NCBI GenBank assembly: GCA_016177845.1
Contig: JACOUO010000011.1
Coordinates: 440,326 to 504,325, forward strand
Source: Deltaproteobacteria bacterium
Lineage (GTDB): Bacteria > Desulfobacterota > GWC2-55-46
DNA: 64,000 nt
Direction of reading: 5' to 3'
This document shows positions 38,497-47,745 of the stretch, in pieces. Within the stretch, counting starts at the first letter, position 1; each line of letters opens with the position of its first letter. The position numbers were made by a program, and so were the translations under genes. Below the pieces are notes generated by a model. The model did no database searches, had not been told where the DNA came from, and was given only the letters and a program-made list of their open reading frames with translations.

Positions 38497-39530
38497 ATGT
38501 CATCTCTCCTGACAGGCATATTCATGCTGACTCTTTTCAATGCCTTTTTGCCGATGACAAGACTTAAATCCTTTGGCTCAAGGCCGTACGCATGGCGTAC
38601 AAGCTTTACCATCTCAGGGGATATTACCGCGCCCTCATTGATGTCTACCTTTGCGTAGATAGACCTGCGCGCCCCTACCCTTTCACCCATCTCGTTCCTT
38701 GACGGCCTTTTTACGCCGTCCCCGAGAGCTGACTCAAGATTCCGTATCTCGGATACCATGGCCTTGAACTCATGGACTTCCATTGCGTATGGGTGGTCAG
38801 GCCCTTTAAGGCCCCTGTCAAATGTAATGTGCTTTTCAATGATAGACGCCCCAAGGGCAACCGCAGCTACAGGTATTGTGCTCCCCGGCGTATGGTCTGA
38901 AAAACCGACCGGGCACCTGAATACTTCCTTAAGCGTTGCCATGCTCCTTATATTCACATCCTCGTATGATGGCGGATACAACGAAGCGCAGTGAAGAAGA
39001 GCAATCTCAAAGTTGCCTTCTCTTTTTATGATATCAACAGCCCTTTTTACCTCTTCGAGGTAAGCGGCGCCTGTTGAAAGGATCACAGGCTTTTTAAATC
39101 CGGCAATCTGTTTCAGTAACGGTTCATTTGTTATCTCGCCTGAAGCAAGCTTGAAGGCTTCCATTCCAAGCTCATTAAGAAGCTCTGCCCTGCCTGCCTC
39201 AAAAGGCGCTGAAAGGAATGTGACGCCTATCTTATTGCAGAACTCCATCAGCTCCGCGTGCCACTGCTCAGGCACTGTAAGCTTCTCAAGGATCGGGAAG
39301 GCAGGATGGTCTACCCATGCACCGCTCTCATCAGGCCTCAGGTTATTTATAAGCCCCTCAGCAGTAAATGACTGAAGCTTAATCGCATCAGCGCCTGCGT
39401 CCTTTGCGGCCTTTATAAGCTCCATCGCCCTCTTTATGTCAGAGTCGTGATTTGAGCCGATCTCAGCTATGATATAGGTGGGTCTTCCACTTCCGATCTC
39501 ACGGTTTCCTATCCTGATGACACTCTTCAT
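38487..39530 (-). CDS. pseI: pseudaminic acid synthase (NeuB family)
   Basis: YIIAEIGSNHDSDIKRAMELIKAAKDAGADAIKLQSFTA...FSDHTPGSTIPVAAVALGASIIEKHITFDR; C-terminal SAF. Confidence 0.88.
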   Translation of the reverse strand: MKSVIRIGNREIGSGRPTYIIAEIGSNHDSDIKRAMELIKAAKDAGADAIKLQSFTAEGLINNLRPDESGAWVDHPAFPILEKLTVPEQWHAELMEFCNKIGVTFLSAPFEAGRAELLNELGMEAFKLASGEITNEPLLKQIAGFKKPVILSTGAAYLEEVKRAVDIIKREGNFEIALLHCASLYPPSYEDVNIRSMATLKEVFRCPVGFSDHTPGSTIPVAAVALGASIIEKHITFDRGLKGPDHPYAMEVHEFKAMVSEIRNLESALGDGVKRPSRNEMGERVGARRSIYAKVDINEGAVISPEMVKLVRHAYGLEPKDLSLVIGKKALKRVSMNMPVRRDDICL

Positions 39531-39531
39531 C

Positions 39532-40590
39532 CTATCTGCTCCTTACCTTGATTTTACTTTCCAAAGGCAGATACACTTTACTTCCGTCCTGCCTTGCTGA
39601 TTCGTGTATCGCAAGGGCCATCTCAAGGGCCTCTATGCCTTCCTGCGCTCCGTCTATGCTCTTATCACTGCCGTCAACGCAATCCAATAGATGCGTCAAA
39701 GCCTCTGTCCAGATATTTTTGTTCTCGAATGACGGAAATTGTTCCGGCAATAATTCCTTAAGCCCCGTATAATGTGTGCTGTCTTTCGGCAGATAATATT
39801 CAAGGAGACCGTTATTGCCTATCCTTATCCTTCCGTGGCTCCCGATGATGTCAAACTCAAAGAAAAAATAACCTTTTGATTCAGCGTGCACTGTAGCGTA
39901 AACGCCGTTTTTAAATTTTATGAAAGCCCTTCCGCCGATATCTTCAATATTATCCCAGGGGAGCTCGCCGCTGCCGTTTTCAAGTTCTCCCTGTACCCAC
40001 TGAACAGGCCCTCCGAACCAGCCCAGGATGTCAAATGCGTGCGTGCCTGTGTGAATGAGGCTGCCGCTGAAGTGGCATACGATTGACTGAAGTTCTCCGA
40101 TACTGCCGTTCTCGATTATCTCTTTTGTCTTTCTGTAATCTCCGCTCCACCTTCTCAGGTGAGAGACTATGAGGCTTACTCCGTTCTTCTCAAGAGCCTC
40201 TTTCATCATGCGGCCTTCTTCAAGGGTTGTCGCGAAGGCCTTTTCGCACCAGATGCCTTTTACGCCTGCATCGATTGAATCCATCAGCATCGTAAATCTT
40301 TCAGGGGCATAGGCGCATATGCTGAGTATCTCCGGCCTTTCTTTCTCAAGCATCTCTTTGTAATCTTTATATAGAGAGCTTACGCCAAACCTGTGTCCGA
40401 ACGCCTCAAGCCTCTTCCCGTTCAGGTCAGCCGCCGCAACGACTTCAACCCTGCCAATATCAAAGCTTACTTTCCTGTATGCTCCCATATGGGTGCACGG
40501 TTTTATCTCAAGCGGATCGTCCTCAAGCATCCATGCGACCCTGCCGCAGCCTATTATCGCTGCCCTGTATTTTTTAAGCTGCTGTGCCAT
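39532..40590 (-). CDS. Gfo/Idh/MocA family oxidoreductase
   Basis: AAIIGCGRVAWMLED...GIWCEKAFATTLEEGRMM. Confidence 0.85.
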   Translation of the reverse strand: MAQQLKKYRAAIIGCGRVAWMLEDDPLEIKPCTHMGAYRKVSFDIGRVEVVAAADLNGKRLEAFGHRFGVSSLYKDYKEMLEKERPEILSICAYAPERFTMLMDSIDAGVKGIWCEKAFATTLEEGRMMKEALEKNGVSLIVSHLRRWSGDYRKTKEIIENGSIGELQSIVCHFSGSLIHTGTHAFDILGWFGGPVQWVQGELENGSGELPWDNIEDIGGRAFIKFKNGVYATVHAESKGYFFFEFDIIGSHGRIRIGNNGLLEYYLPKDSTHYTGLKELLPEQFPSFENKNIWTEALTHLLDCVDGSDKSIDGAQEGIEALEMALAIHESARQDGSKVYLPLESKIKVRSR

Positions 40591-40744
40591 TTATTATCAG
40601 AGTCTCTTTAGACTCTCTTTTTTTCTCTTCTATCTCTCCGCCTTCGCAATCAGGGCATACCTTGCTTCCTGCCTTATGCTGGTAGTAGACTCCCCAACCG
40701 TAAAACTCGTGATTGCATTTTTTACAGACATATTTTGGCATCAT
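40574..40744 (-). CDS. 56-aa zinc-ribbon protein (absent from ORF track)
   Basis: MMPKYVCKKCNHEFYGWGVYYQHKAGSKVCPDCEGGEIEEKKRESKETLIINGTAA, CxxC...CxxC; overlaps start of the next gene. Confidence 0.6.
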   Translation of the reverse strand: MMPKYVCKKCNHEFYGWGVYYQHKAGSKVCPDCEGGEIEEKKRESKETLIINGTAA

Positions 40745-40771
40745 GTTTTTCTTTCTCCGTTCCTTTTTTTA

Positions 40772-41983
40772 TTAGGCCCTTGCGGCTTTTAACGAGCCTG
40801 CGGCTATGTAGGCTATTGTTGATATCAACGCTTCTGATACTGCGCCTGCTTCTTCGTCTGATAATAACGGGTATATGGGCAGGCTTACCGCATTTTTATA
40901 AAATCTCTCCGCCTTCGGGTAGTCCCCTTCCCTGTAGCCCATTGCCTTTTTGTAATAAGGCTGTAAGTGCACCGGGATATAATGGACCTGAAGGTGTATG
41001 CCTATTGCTTTCAATGATTCAAAAAGTTCTTTTTTGGATATCCCAAGCTCATCAAAACATATCTGGACAGGATAGAGGTGATGAGCGCTCCTGACTTTCT
41101 CCCCTGTTGCCGGTGTTTTGATAAATGGGTATTTGGAGAGCATATTTGAGTAGAGGCACGCAAGCTCAGACCTTCTGATGACGAACTTATCAAGCTTTTT
41201 AAGCTGGCTTGTGCCAAGCGCGCACTGGATATCGTTAAGCCTGTAATTAAAACCCAGCTCATGCATCTCGTAATACCAGGGTGCGTCCTCGCCGTTTACG
41301 AATGCCTTGGCGCTCCTTGTGATGCCGTGGCTCCTTAATGATTTAAGCCTCTCATAAAGAGCCTTGCTGTTTGTCGTGATTGCCCCGCCCTCGCCTGTGG
41401 TTATGGACTTCACAGGATGGAAACTGAAGACTGTCATGTCCGAGTGTGTTGACGAGCCGACCTTGTGCCAATTGCCTTCTGAATCTTCCCACATTGCGCC
41501 AAGCGCGTGGCAGCCGTCTTCGATTACTATCAGATTATTTTTGAGGGCAATCTTTGATATCCTCTCCATGTCGCAGGGAAATCCGGCGTAATGGACAGGC
41601 ACTATCGCCTTGACTGAAGGGTTATACTTTATCTTATCCTCTATCCCGACAGGGTCGATATTGCCGGTATCAGGGTCGATATCAGCAAAGACCGGCAGAG
41701 CGCCTACATACATTGCCGCGTTTGCCGTTGCGGTGAAGGTGACCGGAGAAGTGATTATGGAATCACCCTTGCCGATATTTGCCGCAAGATAAGCCAGGTG
41801 GAGCGCCGCGGTGCCGCTTGAGCAGCATACTGCGTATTTCGCGCCTGTGTAATTTTTAAGGGCCTCCTCGAATTCTTCTACCTTTGGGCCCTGTGTAAGC
41901 ATGTCTGACTTAAGGACATCAACTACAGAGTTGATATCGTCCTGATCAATTGTTTGCCGCCCGTAAGAGATTGCTTTCCTCAC
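40772..41983 (-). CDS. pseC: UDP-4-amino-4,6-dideoxy-N-acetyl-beta-L-altrosamine transaminase
   Basis: YGRQTIDQDDINSVVDVLKSDMLTQGPKVEEFEEAL...CCSSGTAALHLAYLA...TVFSFHPVKSITTGEGG. Confidence 0.92.
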   Translation of the reverse strand: MRKAISYGRQTIDQDDINSVVDVLKSDMLTQGPKVEEFEEALKNYTGAKYAVCCSSGTAALHLAYLAANIGKGDSIITSPVTFTATANAAMYVGALPVFADIDPDTGNIDPVGIEDKIKYNPSVKAIVPVHYAGFPCDMERISKIALKNNLIVIEDGCHALGAMWEDSEGNWHKVGSSTHSDMTVFSFHPVKSITTGEGGAITTNSKALYERLKSLRSHGITRSAKAFVNGEDAPWYYEMHELGFNYRLNDIQCALGTSQLKKLDKFVIRRSELACLYSNMLSKYPFIKTPATGEKVRSAHHLYPVQICFDELGISKKELFESLKAIGIHLQVHYIPVHLQPYYKKAMGYREGDYPKAERFYKNAVSLPIYPLLSDEEAGAVSEALISTIAYIAAGSLKAARA

Positions 41984-42959
41984 CGTCGCAGAACTCCTTT
42001 ATGATATTTTTAATCTGCATGATGCTCAGGACTTCTTTATTATTGTCGCTTGAATAGCTGAAGCCTTCGGGAACCGGCCTTCCTCCATTCTTTCTCTCTT
42101 CTCCCCACCATGTGAACTGGGGCTGTATTACATAATAATTGTCATATTCAAGCGTTAGCCTTCCGTCATCTTCCGAGATAAGCGTCTCATGGAGCTTTTC
42201 TCCCGGACGGATGCCTACTATCTTTGTCTCGCATTGCGGGGCCACCGCCTTTGCCACATCCATCATTGTGGCGCTCGGTATCTTGGGCACGAAGATCTCT
42301 CCGCCCTTCATCCTATCAAGAGAGGTAAGTACAAGGTCAGCGCCCTGGTTCATTGTTATCCAGAACCTTGTCATCCTTGAGTCGGTTATGGGAAGAACCC
42401 CTGTCTCCCTCATCTTCAGAAAAAGCGGGATTACGCTTCCGCGGCTGCCTACGACATTGCCGTATCTCACAACTGAGAACCTTGTGGGTTTGCTTCCAGC
42501 GTATGAATTGCCTGCGATAAAAAGCTTATCTGAGCAGAGCTTTGTAGCTCCGTAGAGGTTAATTGGGTTTGCGGCCTTATCCGTGCTCAGGGCAACTACT
42601 TTTTTGACGCCGAGGTCAACAGAAACATCTATTACATTCTGAGCGCCGAGGATGTTTGTCTTTATAGCCTCAAACGGATTGTACTCAGCCGCAGGCACCT
42701 GCTTTAAAGCCGCTGCGTGAACAACATAATCAACCCCGTCAAACGCCCTGTAGAGCCTGTCCTTTTCCCTTACATCCCCGATAAAGAACCTCAGGCACGG
42801 ATCTGAAAATGAACGCATCATCTCGGACTGCTTAAGCTCATCACGGCTCAGTATTATCAATTTCTTGGGCCTAAAGTTTGAAAGTATCTTTGCTGTCAGC
42901 TTCTTACCCAGTGAGCCTGTGCCGCCGGTTATCAGTATTGTTTTGCCGTTAAGGTCCAT
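41946..42959 (-). CDS. pseB: UDP-N-acetylglucosamine 4,6-dehydratase (inverting)
   Basis: MDLNGKTILITGGTGSLGKKLTAKIL...LSTDKAANPINLYGATKL; start 42959 preferred from RBS and promoter spacing. Confidence 0.92.
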   Translation of the reverse strand: MDLNGKTILITGGTGSLGKKLTAKILSNFRPKKLIILSRDELKQSEMMRSFSDPCLRFFIGDVREKDRLYRAFDGVDYVVHAAALKQVPAAEYNPFEAIKTNILGAQNVIDVSVDLGVKKVVALSTDKAANPINLYGATKLCSDKLFIAGNSYAGSKPTRFSVVRYGNVVGSRGSVIPLFLKMRETGVLPITDSRMTRFWITMNQGADLVLTSLDRMKGGEIFVPKIPSATMMDVAKAVAPQCETKIVGIRPGEKLHETLISEDDGRLTLEYDNYYVIQPQFTWWGEERKNGGRPVPEGFSYSSDNNKEVLSIMQIKNIIKEFCDGEESNLLRAANN

Positions 42960-42991
42960 AAAAAACTCCTCAGATGTTTGCATGAAACAAA

Positions 42992-43007
42992 TGCAACATG
43001 CGTGCCA
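42992..43007 (-). promoter_or_regulatory. sigma-54 promoter of pseB
   Basis: TGGCACGCATGTTGCA exactly fits TGGCACGNNNNTTGCW. Confidence 0.85.
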
Positions 43008-43179
43008 TCAAACAATCCAATCCTAACTATCTGTTTTTTAAGGTTTTATTTGGGCTAAAGGTTTTTTGGAAAGCTGTGCAGTCAAATATCTGACAAGGGC
43101 CTTTGATTAATTTGACAAAAAAATGCCGAGGGTCAGGAATTTTTTGCCTTATGGGGGAATATACGGGTGTAATAAGGTT

Positions 43180-43205
43180 CCGGCGGGCTTTTTTAAGCCC
43201 GCCGG
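43180..43205. other. perfect hairpin downstream of fliW
   Basis: CCGGCGGGCTT-TTTT-AAGCCCGCCGG, 11-bp stem. Confidence 0.7.
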
Positions 43206-43293
43206 CAGTTTGGAAGATTTTCAATTACCCTGCCGTAAATTGGCGGAGTATCATAAAGGCGCTTTTCTGTTATCAGGCTCGGCTTAGGTCCGA

Positions 43294-43743
43294 TTAAACT
43301 GCTATCGCATAATGGGTCAGGTAGTCTTCCCTGTCGATTATGAACTGCATTGCCTTCATATTATCCGAATTGAAGAGCACCGGGCCTTTGAGGTTCAGGC
43401 TCATCTCGTTATCAGAAGATATGCAGACCATGACAAGGGTAACAAGTGCGCTTGCGCTCCTGATGCCAAGCGTTTCAATGTCAATTTTGCGGATAGGCAC
43501 CATATAATCCGGCTTGTATGAGTTCGGATTAGTCAGGAGGAAAGCCACAGTCGGGTCATCAACTGCCTGCAGCCATTTGAAGATCCCTTCAGCATCGTGG
43601 TCTATGAGTATGAATCTCCTGAGCCTCTGAAAACCGGGCATACCTTGCACAAAGTTTATTATCTTGTCTTCTGTTATCGCAAGCGGACCGAAGCGGCTTG
43701 TGATGATATTGATTACCTGGCTACTTGTTTGGGTTGCTATCAT
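43294..43743 (-). CDS. fliW: flagellar assembly factor FliW
   Basis: [28 protein letters not shown]...FLLTNP; next to csrA. Confidence 0.93.
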   Translation of the reverse strand: MIATQTSSQVINIITSRFGPLAITEDKIINFVQGMPGFQRLRRFILIDHDAEGIFKWLQAVDDPTVAFLLTNPNSYKPDYMVPIRKIDIETLGIRSASALVTLVMVCISSDNEMSLNLKGPVLFNSDNMKAMQFIIDREDYLTHYAIAV

Positions 43744-43966
43744 TTTTCTTTATCCTTTTCAAAATATCCGCTACTTCAGATGTGAGGCCGGCGGCTTTTA
43801 TATTCTCTTCCTGTATCTTTAAGTAAATCTCTTCCCTGTGTACGGTATATTTGTGCGGCGCCTCTATTCCGAGCCTTATCTGGTTGTCCTTCACCTCAAG
43901 CACGACTATTTTTATGTCGTCCCCGATCCTTATCGCTTCACCTGACTTCCTTGTCAAAACTAACAT
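43721..43966 (-). CDS. csrA: carbon storage regulator CsrA
   Basis: [37 protein letters not shown]. Confidence 0.97.
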   Translation of the reverse strand: MLVLTRKSGEAIRIGDDIKIVVLEVKDNQIRLGIEAPHKYTVHREEIYLKIQEENIKAAGLTSEVADILKRIKKNDSNPNK

Positions 43967-44124
43967 TTCGCCCTCCCTGGCATTTTATTTAATTGTAAGG
44001 TCAGAAAAATCTTATACGGCTTTCTTTATTTTATCAACAAGCGAATAAAGCTCCTTGTCTTACCTTCTTATTCTGCTGTCTGAAGCTTTCGATGGATGGC
44101 ATTTCACTCTCCTTTTAATAAATT

Positions 44125-45006
44125 TTAAAGGTAATCGAAGATATTGATGGAAAACACCTTGCCTGCCGAGCTCATCGCGGCCTCAAGGGCAACCTGGCTG
44201 AGCTTAAGGTCTGACATGACCTGGATAATATCGGCATCCTCCAAAACAGATATTTGACTTTTGAGTTCAAGCTTTGAACTGCTGAAATCATCCTTGGCCG
44301 TTGTAAGCCTTGATACCCTGCCGCCAATATCAGCAACTGCCCCGGATATCTGGTCGAATGAGGCCTCAAGCGTTCCGATGGAGGCCTGAATGCCTGCCGC
44401 GTCATTCGTCTCAAGCGCAGTCTTAAGGTCGGCTACCCCCTGCATTATGTCAACGCCTCCGGCAGTGCCTTTAAATATTTCTCCGCCGTTAAGCCCGAGG
44501 TTCATGGTGCTGTTGGTATTTATCCTTATCTGCTGCTTATTCGCATCGCCCTGGTATGCGCCTGTCGATGTAAAGGCCTGCGTGCCTGTCTTAAAGCCTG
44601 AAAAAACATATTTGTTGTCGACTGTAGTATTGCCTACGCTTACAAGCTGGTCATAAAGATTGCTAACCACATTTGCCGCGTTAAGCCGCGCGCTTGCCTC
44701 AGAAGTGCCTGTGGCATGGTTGACAGCTATTTCCTGTATCTGGCTAAGGACATCCTTGGCTGTATCCAGCGCGCCTTCAGCGGTGCTTAGATATGACAGG
44801 CCTGAATCGATATTCCTTTCATACTGTTCAAAGTTTTTTAAAATCCCCTTTGCGGAGATTATCTCCTTTGCCTTTACAGGGTCGTCAGAGGGCGCATTCA
44901 CTCTTTTGCTCGTGGAGATCTGTTTATTCAGATCATAGACATTCTCCTGCCGGCGCATGATGTCGTTAATGAAAGTATTATAGGAGATATTCTGTGTTAT
45001 TCTCAT
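44125..45006 (-). CDS. flgL: flagellar hook-filament junction protein FlgL
   Basis: MRITQNISYNTFINDIMRRQENVYDLNKQISTSKRVNAPSDDPVKA. Confidence 0.93.
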   Translation of the reverse strand: MRITQNISYNTFINDIMRRQENVYDLNKQISTSKRVNAPSDDPVKAKEIISAKGILKNFEQYERNIDSGLSYLSTAEGALDTAKDVLSQIQEIAVNHATGTSEASARLNAANVVSNLYDQLVSVGNTTVDNKYVFSGFKTGTQAFTSTGAYQGDANKQQIRINTNSTMNLGLNGGEIFKGTAGGVDIMQGVADLKTALETNDAAGIQASIGTLEASFDQISGAVADIGGRVSRLTTAKDDFSSSKLELKSQISVLEDADIIQVMSDLKLSQVALEAAMSSAGKVFSINIFDYL

Positions 45007-45031
45007 AATTTGAGCCTTTTTTAAAAAAACC

Positions 45032-46666
45032 TTATCTAAGGTTAATGACCGCTTCCATCATCTTATCAACCGTTGTCAATACCTTTGCCGCAGCTTCGTA
45101 AGCCCTTTGAAGCTTTACAAGGTTTATGGCTTCTTCTTCGATCGAGACGCCCGAAGTCGATTCCTTCGCGCTCTGAAGCTCTTCAACGAACTTGGTCTGG
45201 GCATCGGAATTGTTTGTGGACTCCTTCATGACAACTCCTACATCGCTTACCAGGCTGTTATAGTACTGGCTGTATGAAGTACCTTCAATTGTCTGCGTGT
45301 TCCTCAGGTCTGCCAATGCCAGGGCATTGATGTTATCTCCGGGAAGCCCTGCGGCTGTTGAAGAGGCCGCGACCTTATTGGCATCAGTGACGCTCAAAGA
45401 GAAGAACTGGGCCGCGTACTTTGTGGAGCTGATTGAAAATGTATCGCCTGCAGCCGGAGACCCGGTATTGTCGGATATCTTAAAACTGATTCCCTCTACC
45501 GTAACGAGGCTTCCTGATACATATGCTCCGCCAGTCACTATAGAGCCAGAGTTTTTATTTATCACATTATAATTGGATGGCCCCGAAAACCGCACCTCGT
45601 AATCGTCAAGAGTTAGAAGGCTTATGTCTGATATCGCGCCCGCCGTGATAACCGCGCCCCCTGAATTAGAGGTGCCTGGCTCTGTGGTAATTGACTGGGG
45701 CGCAAAGAAATTGACGCCGGTTGAGCCGTCAAGGCCAAAGCCCTGCTTATGAAGGGTGTTGACCTCTTTTATAAGAGATGCCGCCATCCTGTTGAGCTTG
45801 TTTTGAGAGTCCTGGTAATAGGCTGTAGCGTCAAGGACCCCTCTTAAGCTTCCGCCGGATATCCTGTCGTTTATGACGCTTCCGTGGCTCTGTATATAAT
45901 AGGTATCGCCATTGTTTGCGGCAACTTCAAGCGGGGCCGCGTTCTTGCCGGAGACGAGAAAAGACCCGCCTGCGACATATACATCGACCTGCCCTGTCTT
46001 GTCCTCCATGGTCGTAAAATCAACCATCTCCGAGAGATTATCAAGGAGCAAATCCCTTTTATCCCTCAGGTCATTTGCGGTCAAACCAGCCACTTCGATA
46101 GTGCCTATCTGGCCGTTAATGTCCGCTATCTGGGCCGCAATGCTGTTGATCTGTCCGACCTGTGACTCTATGTCGTTATTGATGTTATCGATACCCTGCC
46201 TGATAGTTGAGTCAATGCTGTTGAATTTATCCGTAAGCACTGTGGCATTTGAAAGCAGTGTCGATCTCTCGGCATATGATGAAGGATTATTGGAAATATC
46301 TTCAAAGGAGTTGAAGAAATTGTTTAATGGCACGCTAAGGCCCGCGTCATTGAAATCATTTACAGCGGCCTCAAGAGAGGTAAGCCTCTCTCCGAATGAC
46401 TTGTAGCTGTTAAGAGTGGAAGTAGCCCCTCTGAGCTGAACTCCCTGAAAGTTATCGTATATCCTCTCTACATTGGCAACCTTTACGCCAGTTCCATAGA
46501 ACAGCCCGCCGAAGTTGACGGGGTCCATTGATTCCACCACCGCCTTCTGCCTTGTATAACCCGGAGTATTGGCGTTTGAAATATTATGGGAAGTGACATT
46601 GATTGCCTTCTGGTTTGCAAGAAGAGAGGTCTTCGCTATGTTGAGGACAGAACTCAGGGTTGACAT
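45032..46666 (-). CDS. flgK: flagellar hook-associated protein FlgK
   Basis: LLANQKAINVTSHNISNANTPGYTRQKAV...INLVKLQRAYEAAAKVLTTVDKMMEAVINLR. Confidence 0.95.
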   Translation of the reverse strand: MSTLSSVLNIAKTSLLANQKAINVTSHNISNANTPGYTRQKAVVESMDPVNFGGLFYGTGVKVANVERIYDNFQGVQLRGATSTLNSYKSFGERLTSLEAAVNDFNDAGLSVPLNNFFNSFEDISNNPSSYAERSTLLSNATVLTDKFNSIDSTIRQGIDNINNDIESQVGQINSIAAQIADINGQIGTIEVAGLTANDLRDKRDLLLDNLSEMVDFTTMEDKTGQVDVYVAGGSFLVSGKNAAPLEVAANNGDTYYIQSHGSVINDRISGGSLRGVLDATAYYQDSQNKLNRMAASLIKEVNTLHKQGFGLDGSTGVNFFAPQSITTEPGTSNSGGAVITAGAISDISLLTLDDYEVRFSGPSNYNVINKNSGSIVTGGAYVSGSLVTVEGISFKISDNTGSPAAGDTFSISSTKYAAQFFSLSVTDANKVAASSTAAGLPGDNINALALADLRNTQTIEGTSYSQYYNSLVSDVGVVMKESTNNSDAQTKFVEELQSAKESTSGVSIEEEAINLVKLQRAYEAAAKVLTTVDKMMEAVINLR

Positions 46667-46669
46667 GGT

Positions 46670-47158
46670 TTAAGCACCTTCGTTTAAACGGGAACCTTTA
46701 ATGGCAAAACCCTCAAACGCGCCGCTTGCCTTGTAGTTGCTGTTAGGCAGGAAATTTCCGAGAAAACCAAGCGTCTTGCTGATATTTTCAAGCGAGCCCT
46801 TGATGACCTTGCTGTTTAAATCATTGAGTTCCTTTACGCTCTCAGCGAGCGAATAAATTGTGTCCCTGCAATTTTTAAGCTCCTCTGTGCGGCTTCCGCC
46901 GGTCTTATCAATAATAGAAGTTAAGTTCTGCTCGCCTGTAATTCCAAGCCCGTTGGCGCAGTCGCTTATAAGCTTCTGGCGTATCTTACCCATGGAGCCG
47001 ATCCTGACCAGAAGGTGCTCTTTGCGGCTTATGGTCTCATAGAGCCCTTTATAATCCCTGCTGACAAGGTCTTCCGTCTCAATCTGAAGTATCGTGACAA
47101 GCTCCTTGAAAAGGGCTATCTCCTTTACGAGATGATCTATTATGAGCTGAATTTCCAT
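46670..47158 (-). CDS. flgN: flagellar chaperone FlgN
   Basis: Helical protein directly upstream of flgK; LLVRIGSMGKIRQKLI. Confidence 0.8.
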   Translation of the reverse strand: MEIQLIIDHLVKEIALFKELVTILQIETEDLVSRDYKGLYETISRKEHLLVRIGSMGKIRQKLISDCANGLGITGEQNLTSIIDKTGGSRTEELKNCRDTIYSLAESVKELNDLNSKVIKGSLENISKTLGFLGNFLPNSNYKASGAFEGFAIKGSRLNEGA

Positions 47159-47291
47159 AGTTTTATATTCCGGTAAAAAACACTGGCTTTCAAGCTCCCC
47201 GAATGAATGATCGCCTTGCCGATTTTATCCGGCACGCAAAGGCATTCCCGTATAGAAATATCCCCCAAGGGCTTTTAAAAACCCTTTCAGG

Positions 47292-47609
47292 TCATTTCTT
47301 CGAGTAGATTGAATCCCTTATAGCCCTTTCTATCATCTTTTCAGCCACCTTGCCGGCATCCACATTGTAATTGCCGAGCGCGATGTCTGTCTTAAGCTTC
47401 ACTACCATCTCCCCCCTTACATCAGGGACAGAGTCAAGCATCGCCTTTGCCCTGTTCAAGTCCCTTCCTTTAAGGGAGATATCCACGCTATCCCCGGATG
47501 AAGCCCTGCCGCCTGACTCGGACTTCTTTGCCTGGGATTTGTCTCCTGTACCTTTTACATAAGTGTCTGTTCCAACACCGCCTGTTTTTTTGCCGCCGCC
47601 GATCTTCAT
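47292..47609 (-). CDS. flgM: anti-sigma-28 factor FlgM
   Basis: GDSVDISLKGRDLNRAKAMLDSVPDVRGEMVVKLKTDIALGNYNVDAGKVAEKMI. Confidence 0.9.
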   Translation of the reverse strand: MKIGGGKKTGGVGTDTYVKGTGDKSQAKKSESGGRASSGDSVDISLKGRDLNRAKAMLDSVPDVRGEMVVKLKTDIALGNYNVDAGKVAEKMIERAIRDSIYSKK

Positions 47610-47651
47610 AATGCCCTCCGTTACCTTGAATTGCTGTAGCTCTTACCTTCA

Positions 47652-47679
47652 ATATCGGATGGCACCTGAAAAAACTTTA
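47652..47679 (-). promoter_or_regulatory. weak candidate sigma-28 promoter of flgM
   Basis: TAAAGTTT-N13-CCGATA, one base longer than the fliC spacing. Confidence 0.35.
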
Positions 47680-47745
47680 AATATATAGCGCGGCCTCAGG
47701 CAGCAGGATGCATTATAAAATTATCATGATTCCAAACTTTACTTT

